Positions 13,268 through 24,694 are shown, counted from the stretch's first letter. The stretch: DNA of 64,000 nucleotides from Lepidurus packardi (GCA_023053545.1 JAKZAN010000087.1:61001-125000); one strand, 5' to 3'. Numbers and translations are program-made. Notes: generated from the sequence alone by a model not told the origin.

Positions 13268-13577
13268 ATGCAGCACGGCGCATAATAACTCAACCTCCCC
13301 AAAATAGAACTCTCCCTCCAGGACACCGAGTACTATGAGCACAGGAAGTACCCTCCCCCCATTTCACAACCTGCCCTCACCCTTGCCCCTCAGATGCTTT
13401 GCCAAGTGTGTCAAGAAGACCGAGCTGCCTGACTTCGATGTCCAAGAATAGTAATGCATGCGCGGGTGTCTCCGCAAGTACAAACAGGCTTCGAACTTCC
13501 TGGCCCTGAAACTGCACTCGAACCTGCAGAAGCTAGTGCTGCAGGACCCCAATCTGCGAGACTTGTATTCGAGGTGA
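13268..13577 (+). CDS. Small TIM chaperone (Tim8/9/10/13 family)
   Basis: 87-residue protein hidden from simple gene finding because its first exon has two TAA Gln codons and a 46-nt GT-AG intron (13348-13393) splits the first cysteine motif region. The spliced product carries the twin CX3C motif of the family: CFAKC and CMRGC, separated by 16 residues, then a helix ending NLRDLYSR. Small TIMs form hexameric chaperones in the mitochondrial intermembrane space that ferry hydrophobic precursors to TIM22/SAM. I cannot assign it to Tim8, 9, 10 or 13. Stop TGA at 13575-13577. Its presence shows the organism has protein-importing mitochondria. Confidence 0.82.
13348..13393 (+). other. 46-nt GT-AG intron in the small TIM gene
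   Basis: Begins GTACCC and ends CCTCAG. Its removal joins AGG-AA to A-TGC in phase 2 and creates the first CX3C motif in frame with the rest of the protein. Confidence 0.8.
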
Positions 13578-13803
13578 TGGGAGTGCTGCTTGTGTTTAGT
13601 CGGATGATGAGCATATTTCCCACATTGAAATGGATAAAGTATTGTAGAGGAATCCAGTTAGCCGGTGCTTGGCTCTACTCTGGGTCGGTGTTAATGCAAC
13701 AATCAGTTTTAAGTTCAGATTAAACACTCCGCTCCATAATATTTTCATTAAATTCCGTGTTCTTTTCTCCCTTTTTATCTGTTCTGCACCAGGCCCTCTG
13801 CTC

Positions 13804-14857
13804 ATGCTCGAACATTCATTCTCGGACCTCGCCTCCCCTCTCCTCACCTACTCATAAGCCCTGTCCCCCAAACTCGTCCAGTTCTTGTCTTTCGACGGCT
13901 CTCTCAGATCTTCTGACAATCTCGACTTCCTCCCCCAAGATTACTGCCTCAATATGTGTTCTTCTTCCATCCAGCAAGTAGAGTCTGCCGGGGAAGACTT
14001 CCTAGAACTGTTGCTCGACGACAACAAGCCCCAGAGGATGCGAATCTTCAATCCTTCTTTGAAGCCAAATACCCCCAAACCCAAAAGGACGTACCGAAAA
14101 CGAGCAAAAATTCCACTGACAACAGAGAAAGATATTTAGAGCGAACAAAACGACGATCTCGCAGTCCCTAATAGAAAAACCCACAAGAAGCAAAAGTCCC
14201 ACTATAGTAAGAACATCTGCGGGTACATCACAAAAAGAGCCATCCGTGAGTTCATCAGCGGCACTTATGAGGAAATCGTGAGGCGTCTGTGCAGTTCCGA
14301 AGGCAGGCAGTGCTCTTACTAAAAGCTGAAGTTACACTACTTATCGCTCATCGAGATGGTTACAGGTCCGCGACATCTTCCTCTGCTGCTCGTGCCACAA
14401 AATGAGGAGGAAAAGATTTTTAAGCAGGTGTTCAGCTAGTTCTTCTAATGGTTCTTGAAGGAAAGATACCTTAGGTATCTAATGAGCGATGGGAAGATGG
14501 CAGATAAGGAGGCCTATATCCGATACAAGAACGAGGTGATCTTCAAGTACTTACGAGAGTGTAAGTCAAAGGAAGATCCATGAGAAGGGGTCGGTCGACA
14601 TGGGTAGAGGTCAGCAGTTACTTGAACATGCTTGATGATCTGAAGGAGAATGGAGCGAAGTGCTTACTGATGATTTTAGAGATTGGACGAATTAGGTGTA
14701 GAGGGGGTGAGGAAATTCGGTTTAAGCAAATGATAGCTATATTGGAAAAATCTTTGATTAATCTGCCAGCTGTTAAATTCGGAGACAGCGATTAAAGTGT
14801 TAGTGCATAATTAAAGCTTCTGCACTGCCTGCCAGATTTGCAAGTTATGGGTATTGA
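13804..14857 (+). CDS. Hypothetical basic protein, unknown function
   Basis: A frame of about 260 codons open from 13804, using several TAA/TAG Gln codons, with a Lys/Arg-rich stretch (PKPKRTYRKRAKIP) that may be a nuclear localisation signal, followed by a helical C-terminal region. A 47-nt intron with a strong GTAAGT donor (14561-14607) extends it into a second helical exon (SYLNMLDDLKENGAKCLLMI). The 3' end is uncertain: no TGA occurs in the simple frame before the convergent gene, and a 20-nt intron near 14793-14812 would lead to TGA at 14855-14857. If that last intron is wrong, TGA at 14581-14583 ends an unspliced form. I do not recognise the family. Confidence 0.5.
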
Positions 14858-14908
14858 TAAATACTGGCACCAAGCCTCCGTCGCTAAGACACCTAATTAG
14901 ACACTACG

Positions 14909-16386
14909 TCACACAGTCTGCATGAAGGATATCTAGCTCCCTTCCTCGTCGTCTTCGTCATTGATCCTGATCCTCAGAATGTTCTTCATTTCTGGCGTGG
15001 GCTCTTTGCCTGCCTTGAACTCATGCCTGGGCGTGAACTTGTCGAACACCTGTGTCTTCTCCAGATAGTCGAAACTCGACGATTCGGAATCTTCATTGTC
15101 AAATAAATCATCAAACAGTTATTGGGTAAATTAGACATACTTGAGGCGTCGGCAAAGCAATCAGTCTCCTCCCTTATCACTATCTTTAGCTGGTTGCTGC
15201 TTCCTTCTTCAGGGTAGAAGAAGTTATTCAGTGTTTTAGTCTTCAGGCTCTCGTCTTTCATCAGCTAGCTGGCTCTCATATTTTGTTCCCCCATGAGGTT
15301 CAACATCTTCAGGTACTCGGCCTCCCTGCCTTGACTCCTCTTCAGCCGTTTTTCCAGTCTGCACGCATACTAAAAGATGGCAGACTCATTTTTATCAGTA
15401 CTGATGCATTTGTCGGCCACAACCTTCTAGGAAGCGCTGAACGCGGTCAGTTCGTGTAACTTCTGGGTGAGCTCAGTGACTTGCCCTCTAGAGTTTTCGA
15501 GTTCAGCTACAATTTTGGCTAGTTTTTCTATTTCGTGATCGACCCTGGCTTCTAATACCTTCTTCGCAGCTCTGTACTCCTTTAATTCTGATTTTAGAAT
15601 ATCTTTTTCGGCGAGTAGCGTAGATAAATGGATGTTGTCTCTTCGGTCGAAAGCTTCCAGCAGCTTGTGGATCACCGACGTAAACATGCCCATATGCTGC
15701 ACCTTTATGATGTCCAGGGTCACGTCGAACTCCATCAGAAACTTTTGCGGGTCAGCCACGCTGCAGAGTTAGTCGAGATATTTGCTAATGGTGTGGAATT
15801 CTCCCAAGTGGGCATCCGAGTCTCGAGCATAGCTTTAGTGTAGAGAGTGCTTGGAGGAGCTCTGATTGAGAGTGAGGATTCTCTTTCGATGTTCTTCCTT
15901 GATCAGCTTTATAGACTTGCTAATATTGTTCTGAGGGGACTTTATGTAAGTCACCACAGTGCTCTTTTCTTTGGCATTACTAGCATTACTGTGACTAGGG
16001 GTTCGTGCACACTATTTTTCGACGGAGTAGGTAATGGTTGGTGGGTCTGCGCTGTTACTCGAATATCGCACTTTTCCGTGAGAACTGTGGGTTGCTTTCT
16101 CCCTGCTTTTACTGGACCTCTTCAGCTATTCTCTGGCATTTAGTGTGGTGTTTGTGAGGAGAGGCTGCAGGGAGGGGAAGGTGTTGGGGGTTTGGAAATG
16201 ATGAGAGTATGTTTTGGTAATGGCATGCTGTTTCTTTTGGGGAGTAGGAATATAGTGGTGTTCAATGGGTTGGTTATGGAGGACTAGCTTCCTCTTGTGC
16301 TGTTGGGTTTCGGGTTTTTCGTGGATGCTGAGGATGGCTGAGATTTTGTTGGTGTAGAACCTGTGTTCGGAAGCTGTATAATGCAT
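14909..16386 (-). CDS. Coiled-coil protein, unknown function
   Basis: About 475 residues in one frame except for a 41-nt intron (GTGATA donor, near 15143-15184). The N-terminal third is Ser/His/Gln-rich and probably disordered. The middle, around DVTLDIIKVQHMG to KLHELTAFSAS, is a strongly predicted coiled coil rich in Leu, Glu and Lys. The C-terminus is acidic (LFDDLFDNEDSESSS and NDEDDEEGS). Stop TGA at 14909-14911; start is the ATG at 16384-16386. It converges on the preceding plus-strand gene. No catalytic motif was seen. Confidence 0.6.
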
Positions 16387-16694
16387 TGATGTGTAAAATT
16401 GGAAATGTCGTGTTTTTCTATTTGTTACGAGTACTAAGATCTATAGAATCTAATCACATAGAAAACAATAAAGACTCGTTCAGATTGATGCTATGCAGGT
16501 ACTACTATTACAAGCGCATTCGATCCTAGAAACTACTCATTTCTATTCTTCAATCGATCAGAATCAATGATATCCCTATCCGATCAGTTACTAATACGAA
16601 CTTTCTCCTCGCAGCCTGCGGATCAACCAGATAACTCCCAGAAGGTGCTCCTCTTCCAATCAATAAAACTATTCTACGCTCAGGCACTCATTTC
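16387..16694. other. Intergenic region, nothing recognised
   Basis: About 310 bases between two minus-strand genes, containing the 5' flank of the coiled-coil gene and the 3' flank of the Elongator-like gene. No RNA or protein signature was seen. Confidence 0.4.
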
Positions 16695-17637
16695 TCATAC
16701 ATCGACATCATCCTCGTCCTCTTGCTACTCATCCAATACGATCTCTCCATTCCCACATTAGCATGATCCGCACGATCCATGATTCCGGCATCCTCCTTCT
16801 TCCTGGACTTTTAGATACGGGAAAATTATCTTTTTCATCTGGTCAATCTCTTGCTTCTTGCCCTCTGTCTTTGTGACATTGAACCCCAACGGACCTATAT
16901 CCTCTTGCTGTTGCTCGGGTTGCGCCGGTCTCTTATATTTTTACACTTTTAGTTGTGTTTTCTACGAATTCACATACACCATGTACTATTCTTCGTGAGA
17001 AAAGCCTGTGTATCTACGGACCACGAGCGAGGTGGGGTAGTAAGGGAGTCCATGCAGCTGAACATATTTTTTGCCAGCTGTAAGAATGAGGGTGCTTAAC
17101 TTCTATAGAGTTGTTCTGATGTTATTTTGATTGATATAGGCGGTGAGGACGTTGATCTGTTTATAAGTTGTCGGGATGTCATTGAGGCTATAGATGAACT
17201 GATTGATTTTGGCAGGGGACTGGAAAAGGGACAGCTGTTCGATGCCATCAATGAACAACACACAGTCCTTAAGCTTTCGATGGCTTGCTACTTGGTGGAG
17301 AGTTTCGGTAAGGTGTTGCAAATAGTCAGGTTTGCTGATAAGGGTGAGGTTAGAATCGATGAGAAGTTGGTTGTCTTTGGCGAGGGAGTAACAATGGTGC
17401 TAGCGTATGAGTTTCGGGACTGCTCCTTTGGGGATGCGAAAGTTTTGAGAGATCGAGAAATTGAGGATGACTAGATCTTTGGAGGCGGAGATGTTTTTGT
17501 TAATGGAGTAGTCCCAAAGTTTGGAGACAAACTCGCTTTTCAGGGTCCCCAGCGTTAATCAGACAGACAGGCCGCTCGAGTTCGTGGTCCTCTTTGTTGA
17601 GGAGGTTGCCGTTCAGGTAGTTGCTTATAGTGCTCAT
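16695..17637 (-). CDS. Elongator complex subunit 5-like protein (ELP5 candidate)
   Basis: About 300 residues. The central part has a RecA-like layout (KDCVLFIDGIEQLSLF with a Walker-B-like IDGIEQ). The C-terminus matches the ELP5 tail pattern: GPLGFNVTKTEGKKQEID followed by KKIIFPYLK, then a very acidic end (DEQQEDEDDVDV). In ELP5 the corresponding segment is a conserved TFNL motif plus a VVLPY motif and an acidic tail. Elongator modifies wobble uridines of tRNA. One short intron near 17540-17575 is needed to link the N-terminal exon to the body; its exact borders are unclear. The family is divergent, so the name is an inference. Confidence 0.5.
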
Positions 17638-17974
17638 GCGACTCAATCTATAATTCTTTTACTTTTGCCTACTAATCGAGTGTTATAAGGGCTGAGGAGG
17701 ACGAAAAGTTGTAGAGGCGAACTACCATGCATAGTATTATTAGATTTGGAAAGATATAATGCCATTTTAGGCCAGTATCAAGATTCCCTCATGCCTCACG
17801 ACAGCCTACTCCACAAACCAACACTCTAGATCACCCTTTTCCTCATTGGGCCCCTCATATTTGCTCTCGCCAACATAATATAGAGCGTGAGGTCATACCC
17901 ATCTAAACTGCAATAAAATAGTGGATAATCCTATCAATTGCTGTTATCTTATGGATGGGATTTGTTAGCTTCTA
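17638..17974. other. Intergenic region, AT-rich
   Basis: About 340 AT-rich bases between two minus-strand genes. No protein frame with recognisable content and no RNA motif was seen. Confidence 0.4.
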
Positions 17975-19873
17975 TCAAGAAGAGTCATACGTCCCCTTCT
18001 TGAGGATGATCAGCACACCAGCCATATTGTCGCAGTTAGCCTTCAAAATCTTGCACTGCTCGAATATGCCGTTCAGGATCTTTTCGGGATTCTCCTATTG
18101 TTACAGCTTGTTGTATCGGTCCCGTATGTAGTCTGTCACGTCACTTATGCTCATCGCGTCCAACACCCCATCCGTGGTCAGGAAGATGAACTCATCGGTT
18201 TCGCAATTCAGATCGAAGGTGGTCACGTCAGGAATACACGATAGAAAACTCTTCTGCTGGCCTTTCATTTGATTCTCGTAGTCTTCCAGGTTCTTATACT
18301 CGAACTGCCCGATGCATCTTGAGAGAGTACATTTGCCCATGAGTCGGTCGTACTGGACGAACCCTCCTGCTTTCTCGATTCGGGCCTTCTAATCTCCTCT
18401 GGATGGTTTGTGCTCGAGATTCAACTGGTACAGTGCGTTTTTTTCTGAAAATATAGCCTTTACAATCTCCGAGGCTGAACACATAGACTCTGCTTCCGAT
18501 AATGACTGTCGTAAGCATGGTCGCTCCACAAGTCATGGACAGTTATGGCTATTTTTTGTGAAACTCGTGATCCAACTCGAAGAATGTTTTGGTCATCAGT
18601 ATCTTCATGACCTCGTTGACGTCTGCCACGGAGTCCAACATCTTGCTCCAGCCCTGCATCTTCGACTTCAGATTATCCCGTATGAACTACATTGCTTCGG
18701 TGCCTCCATGTCCGTCAATCACACAGAACAAGCTCATCAGTTTCCACTCGCTGCCGCCCAGATCCATCTCCACGACGACTCCGTCCTACATCATCTTACG
18801 AAATCCTATGTCCGAAACATAACCATTATTGAACCTTGTCAGCTCAAAGCTTAAATCTCCTAGCTTGATCTGGCTATGAAGAGCCAGGGGGTAACTGAGC
18901 TTGGGAGGGATCTTGCTGAAAACGAGGGTCTACGGAATGAGACGGTAGTTCTTGACATGAGCTAATGGATTCTTCATCGTGAATATTTGTTCTGGGTTAC
19001 CCGATATCCCATAAGGCTCCCAGCCTATTTCCACCGTCAAGTCCTTCAAGGGTTACTTCTCATACTTGATGTTGAGCCGACGATATTTGCGTCCTTCTTC
19101 ATACCACCCTTTAGCTTCTTAGCAGATGCGCTTGAGTTTTTATTTTTCCTTCTTGTCAAAAGGATAGGCCTCGTAGTTGGAAGAGTTAGCGATGTATAGT
19201 TGAGATATTGTTTTGATGCCGTTGTACTCGAGCACATCACTAAGGTAGGGAACATGATAGACTTGACATATCTACTCAATCTCATTGATTTCTTCAGCAT
19301 AGTTGAATGACACCAGATGAGACCCGATTGTGAACATGCTGCCCTAGGTTACTTCGACACCTTCTTCGGGTATGTTCATCCAGGTCCCGTTCTGGGAACC
19401 ATAGTCCATAACGTGGAAGCCCTTGAAACCATCAAACTTCAGCTGTGCGTGTTTGGTGTCGAGGCCTGCGCCATCAATTTGAGTGTGAGACCATGGATTT
19501 TGGCGTCGCCAGAGCCGATTTATCTCGCCCTATTCATGGGTGGTGATAAAGAGGAACCTGTTTTTGTAGACTCCATCGATGCATTTGAGGACAAACTTGA
19601 GAGGCAGTTATTAGATTTCGGTGATGTTATTCTTCTGGCGTTGGATGTCGAAGTTTTCTTTGTGGATCGCCAGGATAGAGTACTTCTCCTTTTTCTTGAT
19701 CTACTTGGACTCTTTTTCAGGGATTTCCTGGCGGATGAGAGCTGGCGAGTCTTGCCGTTGTCCACAGACTTGTTGACGGACCTGTTGGGGTTGGTCACGT
19801 TTCTGGGAGAGCGTTCTCCGCTGACGACTGTGTTTTTCATGCAGTTTCAGGACGGTTGTATTAATTATGCCAT
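17975..19873 (-). CDS. FHA domain-PP2C protein phosphatase
   Basis: About 610 residues. N-terminal basic region, then an FHA domain near residues 95-195 with the core RRQNPWSHTQ and DYGSQNGTWMN (FHA core N and G residues). After a linker comes a PP2C catalytic domain: FCVIDGHGGTEAM (metal-binding DGHGG), TCGATML, SLGD, RIEKAGG, LSRCIGQFEYK, TTDGVLDAMS and CDNMAGVLI. The metal-binding Asp residues are present, so it is probably active. FHA binds phosphothreonine, so the protein likely docks on phosphorylated partners and dephosphorylates Ser/Thr, analogous to plant KAPP. Introns inferred: 26 nt near the start codon and 19 nt at 18445-18463 inside the PP2C domain. Stop TGA at 17975-17977. Confidence 0.82.
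18445..18463 (-). other. 19-nt GT-AG intron in the PP2C gene
   Basis: Reads GTAAAGGCTATATTTTCAG on the minus strand, with a classic TTTTCAG acceptor. Removal restores the PP2C motif order GD..ALYQL..EHKP in frame. Without it the frame is lost in the middle of a conserved domain. Confidence 0.75.
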
Positions 19874-19971
19874 GGTACCTCAAAAGCTAAAAGATAAAAT
19901 AAACAACTCCCTCACTTGGAATTGAGCTTATTAAATTATTAGTCTAGAACCAGTTTAGACACATCAGCAAG

Positions 19972-21646
19972 TCAGCCATTCTTTGTCTTCCTCCCTCACC
20001 ACTCCCCTCCCTCACCCACTCGTCCTTGAAGTAGAACACCGCGCATTTCATGATGTTCATTTCGGGGTTCAGGTCCCGAGCAATTTGTTCCAACACTAGC
20101 ATGTTGGTTAGGATCGTTGCGAACTGTCCGTCCAACCTCATACTATAGCTCCTGATGATCTCCAGCATCCCTCCCAGTACTTCAAGTCCTTGCATATCCT
20201 TCAGCCTAACACTCGTCATCCGCACGAATAGCTCTTTTAGCTACATATAGTACTTCTCGTTGTAGTAGTTCTGTTCCTAGATCAACTTCTTGCCTTGGTA
20301 TATGCTTAGTGCGTAGATGAGTTTGGCGCATTCGTCGGGCTGCTTCATGATAAGACACTTCAGGAAATTAGTGAAGTTGACTTTGTCGGTGTCATCCAGA
20401 GATATCACGATGCCAGCATCTATCATGGTCAGACCGACCTTCTTGCCATGTTGCAGTCCCAGGTCCCGCACTTCATCCTGTTCAATTCTATTTTCGAGTA
20501 CCAAATCTTTGACGAGTTCTGAGTAACTGCTCATCTTAACTGCTCGATCTTCGACCCATCTGTAGATTTTATAGAAAGGGGTGTCCCAATCTATCTAGAA
20601 TACTCACTGTGGTATTTTCTATTTGGACCATGATGTTACCCCCATGGACAGTCGGCGTGGATGAAGTTGTTCTTCATGAGCATTTCGAAGAACATGATAG
20701 CTCCAATCCTTGCGATGGCTTTGTTCATCAAGTGCCTATTTTCTTCATAGTAGCTAACTGATTTTCCTTCCACGAAATCCTATACCAGCACGGAGTCTCC
20801 GCAACTTTTATCTAAGGTCTACGGAAACTTTACATCCTCGCTTCCTGCGAAGTATTTTTCTGAAGAGGCTCAAGTTGTTAGCTTCGATCCTCAGGTCGAT
20901 TTGGTCAGTTAGAGTTTTTTTCAGAGATTACCGCGTAATAGGCACGTCAAAGATACTGTTGATTTTGGTCAGGAGTCTACTAGCTCCGAAAAGCAAGTCG
21001 ATATCCCTCTCGATATTCTTCTCAATGTTGGGGTGCCTGACCTTCACGGCTACCTTCTTGCCTTAGCATTTAGCCTGGTAGACTTGACTGATGCTGCCCG
21101 AGGCGATAGGCAGGGGATCGAACTACTCAAAGATATCCTCTACCGACTTGCCCAAGGCCTCACGGATAACTCGACGGGTTTCTTCATAAGAGTGCTGGGG
21201 AGCTTTTTCTCGGAGATGAATAAACTTGTTAGCCATCCTTTCACCAATTATATCTCTCCGGTGCGATAGATACTGGAAACCCTTGATGAATACCACTCCT
21301 GCACGTTAGACCGAGTGCACCAGAGAGTTCAGCCACAGGTCTTCCCCCCAGTCGTTCAGGAAGCGTAAAGGGAACAGCAAGACAGTAGGGGCTAAAGTAG
21401 AAGAAAAGTTGGAAAAGACGCCAAGGCCTTCTGCAGACATTCATGGGCATGCTGCAACAAGGTCAGTTGCGGTATTTGCAGAGTCTATTTGACGACAGGG
21501 AGGAGAGTTTTTTAAAGCTCTCGAACGGCATTGGCCTGTATTTCTTGACGGTGAAGCCAGTAGCCAGAACACATAGTGAATGCGAAAGGTCTGAAGAAAT
21601 AAGAAGCCCTGCAAAGTTGATTGAAAGACAGTCTGCGAAAGAACAT
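19972..21646 (-). CDS. ABC1/UbiB-type atypical kinase, ADCK2-like, mitochondrial
   Basis: About 530 residues. An N-terminal MFFRRLSFNQLCRASYFFR segment looks like a mitochondrial presequence. Family motifs follow: AGVVFIKGFQYLSHR, RVIREALGKSVEDIF, the Ala-rich loop IASGSISQVYQA, the VAVKVRHP lysine, the HAD-HGGNIM catalytic loop and MIDAGIV replacing DFG, which is typical of ADCK2. The family supports coenzyme Q and lipid metabolism in mitochondria. Introns inferred: 28 nt at 21392-21419, one of about 34 nt after NIM, and one of about 34 nt near the end (GTGAGG) that leads to TGA at 19972-19974. Oddity: the catalytic loop near 20641-20655 needs removal of one C to read HADCHGGN; see findings. 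Confidence 0.8.
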
Positions 21647-22008
21647 ATGGGGCTGAAGATCAGTTAAGGGTATGGGAGGGGTTATTTGTGTATTGATGTG
21701 GTATAGAAAGAGGGTGTATTGTTTTATTGAGGTGGCGTGTATTCTGGTTTAAAATCTGCAGACAATTGTAAGTTGAGTTATTAGAGGAAGATGGCGTCGG
21801 GAAAAAGGCTGAAAACTATGTTAACCAGGTGACAGAAATTGACCACCAAGCCACGCCCTTATTAATACCCACACTGTACCAGATAATCAATATTCTCGCA
21901 TAATATATCCCTCAATCTCCCAATTCCATCAAATACTCTATTACTAGATTCTATCCAATATAGGCATTGACTCTCATCAAGCTCTATCTCATGTTGTTAT
22001 TCAGTCAG
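21647..22008. other. Intergenic region, nothing recognised
   Basis: About 360 bases between two minus-strand genes, AT-rich around 21860-21960. No coding or RNA signal was seen. Confidence 0.4.
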
Positions 22009-22993
22009 TCAAGTCTCCGTAAGGTACTTCATAAACTACTTCGTCTCTGCTCCCGTCCTCTCGAATTTCTCTTTTATCTGATCTGAGTACCTCTTGAACT
22101 CCAGCTTGGAACTGTCCGGACTCCCAAACCCATAGCTCAGATCCACGTTTTTCTCTTATCCTAGTTTTAGAATATCATTCCACTACCCATCGATATTCGG
22201 GTTGTTCCTGAAGCAAATCGTTATTTTTAATCAGGTACTTCAGGGTCCTCTTCAGAATACTAAATGACTTGGCCTCACTAAAATCATAGGAGTCGTCATA
22301 TTTGTTGCTTAGAGAAGAACGACGGCCGTCGTTTTTAGAGATACAACTCGCAGGTCTGGCGGTCTTCGCTTGCTAGAGTAGGCGAACAAGGATGAGTTTT
22401 AGTTTGTCTAGCGAGGCTTAAGCAGGTCTCTGGGATTGCGAACAGTGCAGAAAGAAGTGTCATCCAGTTTTTATGAAATCAGCTGACGGTATCCTTGACA
22501 CTTCATCATTTTTCTTTGATTACTATCACTTGGAAACGTTCTATTTATCCAACTACTACAATTTTTTATAAAGGGGTCTTCCGCTACTCGCCGAAGTTTT
22601 CTCGAACTGTGAAGGGCTCTTGCTGCTCTTCTGCTGATCTCTTCTGGTCAAATCCAGAAACTTGACGCTATAAGGGTAGGGTAGATCGTAGACAGTGAGC
22701 TTGGGCAGGGGTCCTTCAGGAGGCACCTTGCTGAAGGGTTCCAGTATGTGTTTGTTGCGGAGCATTTCCTGCAGGACTTGGAGGTAAAAGTTCCTGTTTT
22801 GCTTCCAAACAAGGTTGTCGACGCGGATGTCTATTTTTTGTATCCAGGCATGTACGCGAACCCTGTCGTGGCGGGTGAGGTGTTGGGAGGCGGTGGTGAG
22901 TACGGAGCGTAGTCCTTGTGCGAACTCGAGGTCGAGGGATTGTATGAGTTTTTTATTTTTTTGTGCTTGTGTGAGTTGTATATTTCTGAGCAT
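22009..22993 (-). CDS. DUF4485-like protein
   Basis: The N-terminal 110 residues show the pattern of the DUF4485 domain found in several cilium-associated eukaryotic proteins: RVRVHAWIQKI, LVWKQNRNFYLQVLQEML and LEPFSKVPPEGPLPKL. The rest is Lys/Ser-rich and the C-terminus is helical (YSDQIKEKFERTG, KQFMKYLTET). Several short introns are required after residue 145; one of about 31 nt near 22200-22245 (GTACCT donor) is well supported because it links LKRTLK to NNPNIDGQWNDIL. Borders of the middle exon (about 22290-22540) are not resolved. Stop TGA at 22009-22011. The domain assignment is from pattern memory only. Confidence 0.55.
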
Positions 22994-23245
22994 GGTGTAG
23001 TATGGAGGGTGGCTTCGCTATGCTTTAATGCGTGGACAAAAAGTAAGACGGCTATGCGATGGCTGACTAATCTTACAGATAAGGCAATAATTGGGGTATT
23101 CGTTATTCCAACCGAGTTAATGATCCGATCCGGAGTTTTATTACTAAAATATATTATTTAGCCTACAGCTTAGTCCACACCACACTCAACCACTTCCAAA
23201 TCACGAATACCTCGTCTACCTTCAAATGCACTCTATAGAATTGGG

Positions 23246-24087
23246 TCATCCCTGCTACTCCACCTTCACGAAGATCTGTCCGTAGTTCCCAGTTGAGCCG
23301 CGCTTCCTCAAGAACTTGTTCCTGCTGATGAACCGCTAGTACCATCCCTTGCTCGCCTTGAACTATGGGTCGTCCACCATGCTGCGTGCTTTCTTCTGGA
23401 TCTCAGCTCGGGATGGCTTTATCCCCGAGACGTTGTACCTTTCCTGCACCCATGCAATTAATTACTTTTTCCATTGAGGGGGTTACTCACTTTTCTCCCC
23501 TGCTCCTGACTTGCGCTCGCAACACTTCCGCCACCGACAGATGTTATTGATGGAGATCCCGTACCTTTTGGCCACTGTGCTGATACTAGACGCGTAGGAC
23601 ATCCTCACCAGCGACTCTTTCTCTTCCTTGCTTAGCATTCGATATTTTGCATCAGGCCTCCTCCCAGCACTCGGAGTCAATACCTCCTCTTCCTCCTCAC
23701 TTAGGTCATTAGAGTTCTTACTCATTCATACCATCCTCCTAACCATCCTGCATTTCCTCTTTGAGTCCTCTCCTTTGAGGATCAATCTCTTCGTCTTCGC
23801 TCAGAAACACCGACTCAACTTCCATATCTTAGTCTACTTCCCTTTCGGCAACTTGCTGCACCTCCTGTTTGATGTGGGGTGAGACTGTCTACTTGCTGGA
23901 TTGGGCTTTGTCGGTCTTCCAAGTCTATGAGACCTTCGGTGCACCGAATTGGTTACTCTAAGGGATCGTATTTCCTTTCCCCGAAGATTTCAAGCTCAGC
24001 CTTCAGCAGATCGCTCGCGTCAACAACCAGGACGCGCTATTGTAGATTCTTGAGATTAGAATTCTCGTCGACTCCTTCCTCAGACAT
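23246..24087 (-). CDS. CENP-B/Tigger-type helix-turn-helix DNA-binding protein
   Basis: About 260 residues: acidic N-terminus, then two DNA-binding helix-turn-helix units in the order seen in CENP-B and Tigger/pogo transposases. Unit 1 is psq-like (MLSKEEKESLVRMSY, ISTVAKRYGIS, INNICRWRK). Unit 2 is CENPB-type (WVQERYNVSGIKPSRAEIQ, then DDPQFKASKGWYQRFISRN). No DDE transposase domain follows; the protein stops at TGA 23246-23248 soon after the second unit. Introns inferred at 23700-23721 (22 nt, GTAAGA) and 23865-23892 (28 nt). It is most simply a domesticated transposon-derived or host DNA-binding factor. An upstream open frame (24085-24499) may be its 5' exon. Confidence 0.75.
23700..23721 (-). 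other. 22-nt GT-AG intron
   Basis: GTAAGA donor and CTAAG acceptor. It joins the acidic exon (EDGMN) to DEEEEEVLTPSAG in frame; without it the reading frame meets a TGA. Confidence 0.65.
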
Positions 24088-24499
24088 CGAGCCGATAGAG
24101 TTGTTCTGTCCTCTCAGTTTTGGTCTTTGGTTTAAGCATAATGTTGTGCCGACGTATAAAACTCTTCTACCAGAATTTAGTAAAGCTACCTACTCGCTTA
24201 GTTATCCGTTAAGCCAAGTTGATCAGCGAATCGGGCTTGTGGTTTCTTTAGGAGCTTTCTTGGAGCATTTTCAGAAGTAGACTTTCTTCTAGGTTATTGA
24301 GTTTTCTGCGAGAAGAAGGACTTTATTTGGAAGTCTTGATTTTGGTGTGTTTGGATGACGGTTAGTACTCGCTTTCGGAGTGGAGGTCGAGGTCTCGGGG
24401 GAGTGTGCGAGTGTCGTCAAGATTGAGGTATTCTGAGACGAGGTGATCAGTGGAGGGTAGGGATGGAAATTTGGAGATAGTTTGGCGCAGGGCTAAGCA
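24085..24499 (-). CDS. Upstream exon or separate gene next to the CENP-B-like gene
   Basis: The frame is open to a TGA at 24085-24087 and has coding-like composition: an acidic stretch (LDLHSESEY) followed by a basic helical part (FTKFWQKSFIRRHNI). No in-frame ATG was found near its 5' side, so the start is approximate. It could be spliced into the CENP-B-like gene through a 37-nt GT-AG segment directly downstream, which keeps the frame and would skip that gene's ATG. Alternatively it is the end of a separate small gene. I do not recognise the protein. Confidence 0.35.
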
Positions 24500-24694
24500 T
24501 GGTTAAGGCAATCGAATGTCGACTTATTTAAATTGGAAATAGAAAGGACTGGATTTGGTTTCGCGGGATTGGCAATTTAATTTGAATTCGGTACCAATAA
24601 TTTAAAATAAATATCCTGTGCCAAGCTTATACCTAATTTCTAAGGGCCTTCCTCTCCCCAATGCACCTCTACTCCCTTCTTTTCCGTCCCAGCC

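Noticed and set aside
20590-20630. A 13-nt intron (GTGAGTATTCTAG) in the ADCK2-like gene
   Set aside because: A 34-nt intron ending at the same acceptor restores the same frame in phase 0 and is in the size range of the others.
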